Below, one piece after another: positions 60,391 through 64,000 of a stretch of DNA of 64,000 nucleotides; within the stretch, counting starts at the first letter, position 1, and every line of letters starts with the position of its first letter. Origin of the DNA: Ehretia macrophylla. Taxonomy: Eukaryota > Streptophyta > Magnoliopsida > Boraginales > Ehretiaceae. The translations under genes were made by a program, and so were the position numbers. The notes beneath the pieces were generated by a model. The model searched no databases and had not been told where the DNA came from. It worked only from the letters and a program-made list of their open reading frames with translations. The stretch spans positions 33,581,235 through 33,645,234 of the forward strand of contig CM075781.1 in assembly GCA_037974665.1 (NCBI GenBank). The letters run 5' to 3'.

Positions 60391-61946
60391 AAGAATTAAT
60401 TTATTAATATTTTATATATACATTTATCTATTTCAAATGCAAAAATATTATTAAATAACAAAAAAATTATTTCATAAATTTTTAAAAACAAAATATTTAT
60501 ATTACAGAAATAAAAGTTATTTCACAAATAACTAAAACTAATTCTTCTAATATTCACACTTCAATTGACATGGGCTACAATAAAAATAACTAATCGTTAA
60601 TAAATAAAATTAATTGTACAAAATAACTAATCTTTAATTACAAAAATAAAGTTGTAATATCGGATTTGTCTAGGTCTTAGTCTCGTGTTCACGAAAAAAT
60701 TGATAATACATCTTTAGCAAACAAAAGTGATATGAACTGCAGAATTGAAAGCAAGAATGTTAGATTTCTTACTAGACATGTATTGCGCAATTGAAAATGA
60801 GTAAACTATAAGAAAATTAATTCAATTATCCTACCATATCTCTTTATAATGATTCAAGAATTTTTTTAAAGTAGACGAGTTTACTAAATTCCACGTGAGA
60901 AAAATCTTATATGTTTCCCCCATGAGAAGAAATAATGGTAAAGACCTCCAATAAACCAAATCATTTTCACAAAAAAACAAAAAAAATAGAATGCATTTCA
61001 CATATATTCAGACAATAAAAGAAAAAGAAAGAAAGAAAGAAAACAACTGCTGCTTTTTGGCTGTAGTAAAATGCAGATGCTCTGGCAACACACAGCTTAG
61101 GACTCGTAATAATAAGCAAAATTTTAGATCTGTCCTAGCTTAATTGTCCCAGTAACCTCACTTCTTAGGGATTAAAAGGGAATACGATTGCTATCGGAAA
61201 TGCAACTACAGTATAACAGAGAGAGGATAAATCGAAAAATTCTCGATGGAGGAAGATAAGAAAAGTCAAGATCTTGTTTACTTGTTAGTGAAAAGTTGGC
61301 CTAGCAACAGCACGTGCCCCAAAGAGGCATGGACAAATTATTAAAAATATTGCGCCAGCTGAAGGGGTCACGAAGAAGAACATAACCAAAGGCCAAAACA
61401 AGGCATGTTTTTAGATGTCCGAGGACTTGATAAGTGACAGGAGATGTCTTCCCAATTACCAAAAATGTGCTGAAGTTCACAGAAACCGATATTAAGCAGG
61501 ATAAAACTATGAAACCCCCTAATCAAAGCTCTTAAATACTCTCACCAGAACAGAGTCATTGCCTGATAGGGACAAGATTGATACAACAGTTGGGTTGAAG
61601 AAACTTTGAACTTCTTCTGGATAGTATTAGTTATTTGTATGAAACTGGTTAAGGAGGTTGTTAGAATATATATTTGTTTCATATAAAAAAATTATAAATT
61701 CTTATATTACTTTTTAAGATTTTGGACTATGTTACTTGACACCAATTGATTTTAGATTGGACTCTCAGGCTTCTTAACAGAGGCAATGCCAATTGAGTCT
61801 AAAAGATGAAGCTAGAAGCTGAACGATGATTCCTTTTTATTTTTTATTTTTATAGAAGTAGCTCAACGACTGATTCCCTAGAGCTCAAAAGAAAAAAAAA
61901 AAAGTTCTTCTTGAGGCAAAGTTATATAGTTTGTTATGTGCACTTA
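60391..61946. other. Gene-free AT-rich stretch
   Basis: Long A/T-rich runs, a (GAAA)n stretch near 61021-61040, and a segment around 61690-61770 similar to the 3' flank of CRK copy A (acttgacaccaattgatttt). I see no coding sequence or RNA gene. Confidence 0.55.
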
Positions 61947-62413
61947 GGGTGTGTTTGGATTGAGAGGAAGGAGGTTTAGTAAAAGAGAGGAAGGGAGAGT
62001 ATCATAAAGGAAATGAGTAGAGAATGTCAAATCATGTTTGGATTGAAAATTTTTATAAATGAGAGTATTATAAAAGATTATGAGTATCTTTTGTTTAGAT
62101 TAGAAAGAAAATAAAAGAGAGAGATAAATTTTATGCGTATAATGACTTTTATATCATTTTTTTATTTTATATTAAATTTTCATGATTTGATGAGAAAAAA
62201 AAGGTAAAAATGTCATTATAACAAATAATATTTTTCCCTCCCCTCATTTCCTCCCAAATTGGAAGAATCATATTCTAGGGGTATGGAGGGGTGAGTCTCA
62301 TCCCCTCTATACCCCCTCCCCCCATTTCTTCTCAAACCAAACAGAATAAAGACTCAATCACTACCCTTACTAACCCTCCCCTTCCCTCCAATTCCCCCAA
62401 TCCAAACACACTG
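61947..62413. mobile_element. Tourist-like (PIF/Harbinger) MITE, 467 bp
   Basis: Left end gggtgtgtttggattgag matches the inverse of the right end (cagtgtgtttggattggg). TTA flanks both ends (61944-61946 and 62414-62416). The sub-ends are purine-rich at the left (gaggaaggagg, gaggaagggag) and pyrimidine-rich at the right (ccctccccttccctcc), so the element folds back. It has no coding capacity. Confidence 0.85.
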
Positions 62414-62887
62414 TTAGTGTAAGGTCATGTTAGGGAGAGGGGAGTGCAAGCGAAGGGGAAAAAACATTAAAATGTGACTTATGCTAAGGATACAATCTGT
62501 GCGATGCAAGTTGTAACAATTGGAAGCAGAGACAAAATAGAACTGAGGGTGTTGAGTTGTAAATCATTGACAGTTGCAATTCCGACACCCAACAGAAGGA
62601 CGGTAAGTGAGAGCTGGATATTTTGGTTGTGTTGATTGCAGGTATTGACTTTGACTTTGACTTTGAACTTGACCAAAGTTGATTGGAGTTGGCTGGGGTG
62701 TCCTCATGGGTGTTTGACGTGCTGAGTCCATTTTTGAGGTCTTCTTTGTCAAATTCCAACTTGAAGTATGTAATTTTGGGTGAACAAAGATGGTTTCGAC
62801 TTTCGGAAAGATCGAAAGGGAGCTGTTTGGCAACAGAAGGAGAATGAATGATTTTTTATATGATGGTGGAATAAATACGGTCCAAGG
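62414..62887. other. Gene-free stretch upstream of CRK copy C exons
   Basis: Contains a short (tgactt)n-like run at about 62645-62665. Minus-strand open frames (62484-62920) show no recognisable domain and are not called as genes. Confidence 0.45.
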
Positions 62888-63051
62888 TGAAAATTTGATG
62901 GACTCCTGGACGGTGCCCAATAGGTTTGTAAGCCCAACACTTAGAATCTTTTTAAATGTGGTAAGGTTACTTATAAATAAACATCTTGGCTTTGTATCAA
63001 TTGCAGCAGAAACACGAGAAGTTCTTAGGCATTGTAAGGGTATGCTTGTAA
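62888..63051 (+). repeat. Direct repeat, right copy (partner 59596-59768)
   Basis: Same ordered phrases as the left copy (aataggtttgtaagcc, acacttagaatc, tttaaatgtggtaagg, tataaataa, tgtatcaattgcag, gcattgtaagggtatgctt). Confidence 0.65.
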
Positions 63052-63442
63052 CGTATTCATTATATAGTTCTCTTGCTGCCGGTGGATATGGACTTTAGAC
63101 TGAATTACGTAAAGTCAATTTCTCACATGTATTTTTATTTTCACACATGATATTACCCCGATCTTAACAAATATGTTCTATTTCTTCATCACGATTAGTG
63201 CATTGATAAATTATGTAATCAACATCTTGATGACATACACAAAGGCACCATAAATTTGATATTTTTGAAAATGCCAATAATGAATAAACAAAGTCTTTAC
63301 CAAAAAAAAGAATAAACAAAGTCAAGGTTTGGGCTAAAGTTAGTTTTGTTCATGGCTCAAGTCATAACTCTAGGAAAGAATCGATAGATCATCTTCTTTG
63401 CAGTGCTTATTGGTAAAATACAGCCTCTTTGCATTGATGCAG

Positions 63443-64000
63443 GAAATGGGAGAATATCAATACAAGTAATTATTGCCATTGTTATCGCGGTGGTTGTTTC
63501 ATTTTTACTGTTTACCCTGGGCTTCTGTACTTTCCTGAGAAGAAGAGCAAAGAAGTACGATTCCACAGAGCAGGCAACAGGTAAAATTTAAGAATCCAAA
63601 AGTATTTCTTTCAGACTAATTTTCTACGAATTTTTGACATTGAGGTATTTACTTTGATCATTGATATCTGGCATAGATGGAAATGAAATATTTATAGCAG
63701 AATCTTTACAATATGACTTACGTACAATTGGGGCTGCTACAAACAACTTCTCTGCTGAAAATAAAGTAGGTGAGGGTGGATTTGGCAATGTGTTCAAGGT
63801 ATAGTTAGTCTAATTTACTTAATTGAATGAAGAAAAAAAATCACTTATTGTTATAGAAGACTATTCTAATCAAGTTTTAGCCTTTTCTAAGCAAAAATTT
63901 CACATCTGATTATTCAGGGTGCACTTTCTAATGGACAAGAGATTGCCGTGAAAAGGCTATCCAAAAAATCAGGACAAGGTGCACAAGAATTTAAAACTGA
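63443..64000 (+). CDS. CRK copy C: membrane-span and kinase-start exons, runs off window
   Basis: Three exons with good splice sites: 63443-63580 (membrane span [19 protein letters not shown], then a basic stop-transfer FLRRRAKK), 63677-63798 ([12 protein letters not shown], glycine loop [10 protein letters not shown]) and 63918 to the window end (GQEIAVKRL with the ATP-binding Lys, then [10 protein letters not shown]). All are in frame with each other, and none of the lesions of copy A is present. This is the start of a CRK kinase domain at the plasma membrane. The only ectodomain exon in front is the broken one at 58510-58893, about 4.5 kb upstream, and I find no other. Either the locus is a pseudogene by loss of its ectodomain, or it is expressed from an alternative first exon. 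The rest of the kinase lies beyond 64000. Confidence 0.8.

Noticed and set aside
62479-62940. Several minus-strand frames of 60-118 codons
   Set aside because: Overlapping frames with no domain, no splice structure and low-complexity portions.

Overview
This is a window of a flowering-plant nuclear genome, almost certainly a eudicot. The evidence is genes with many short exons and AT-rich introns, a plant-type polyubiquitin gene with a leader intron, cysteine-rich (DUF26) receptor-kinase sequences, plant Ty1/Copia and Ty3/Gypsy elements, and Tourist-like MITEs. The species cannot be read from the sequence. I see no bacterial operons, CRISPR array, tRNA or rRNA gene.

Layout. 1-5.9 kb: the 3' part of a decayed Tat-like Gypsy element (end of pol on +, antisense-ORF relics on -, LTR remnants), followed by a 4 x 39-bp tandem repeat. 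5.9-6.95 kb (-): a two-repeat polyubiquitin gene with a leader intron and a TATA-like box. 7.55-8.1 kb: a tiny retroposition footprint and a LINE-like 3' end. 8.5-12.4 kb (-): a ten-exon ER-membrane J-protein gene (DNAJC25/plant dnaJ 50 type) whose exons sum to an open 297-aa frame. 14.1-19.9 kb (-): a ten-exon LpxD gene (mitochondrial UDP-3-O-acylglucosamine N-acyltransferase type), open at 293 aa. 21.65-24.85 kb (+): a cysteine-rich receptor-like kinase (CRK) pseudogene. 25.6 kb: a complete Tourist-like MITE.

28.7-49.5 kb carries a second LpxD locus that has been partly duplicated in tandem. A 3'-half copy (exons 5-10 only, 30.5-32.15 kb) is followed by a complete ten-exon copy (43.9-49.5 kb, 295 aa). 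The half copy is interrupted in its remaining intron by an old Ale/Retrofit-like Copia element (32512-42721). That element contains a much younger Tork/Tnt1-like Copia element (32741-38059) and a 446-bp MITE (40523-40968). All three insertions have target-site duplications I could read.

49.8-58.2 kb is transposon-rich: two nested elements with terminal inverted repeats, a palindromic element, and a Mutator-like element with about 170-bp inverted repeats carrying a broken, shortened FAR1-type transposase. 58.3-64 kb (+) is a second CRK locus. Its ectodomain exon is broken, and about 4.5 kb further on come intact transmembrane and kinase exons that run off the window end. MITE, CACTA-end and direct-repeat fragments lie between.

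The main structural point is that an LpxD-CRK pair occurs twice in the same order and divergent orientation (14-25 kb and 44-64 kb) with alignable flanks. The window therefore records a segmental duplication, then a local 3'-half LpxD duplication, then layered transposon insertions. Two complete LpxD reading frames survive. One CRK copy is dead, and the other keeps an intact kinase start without an intact ectodomain.
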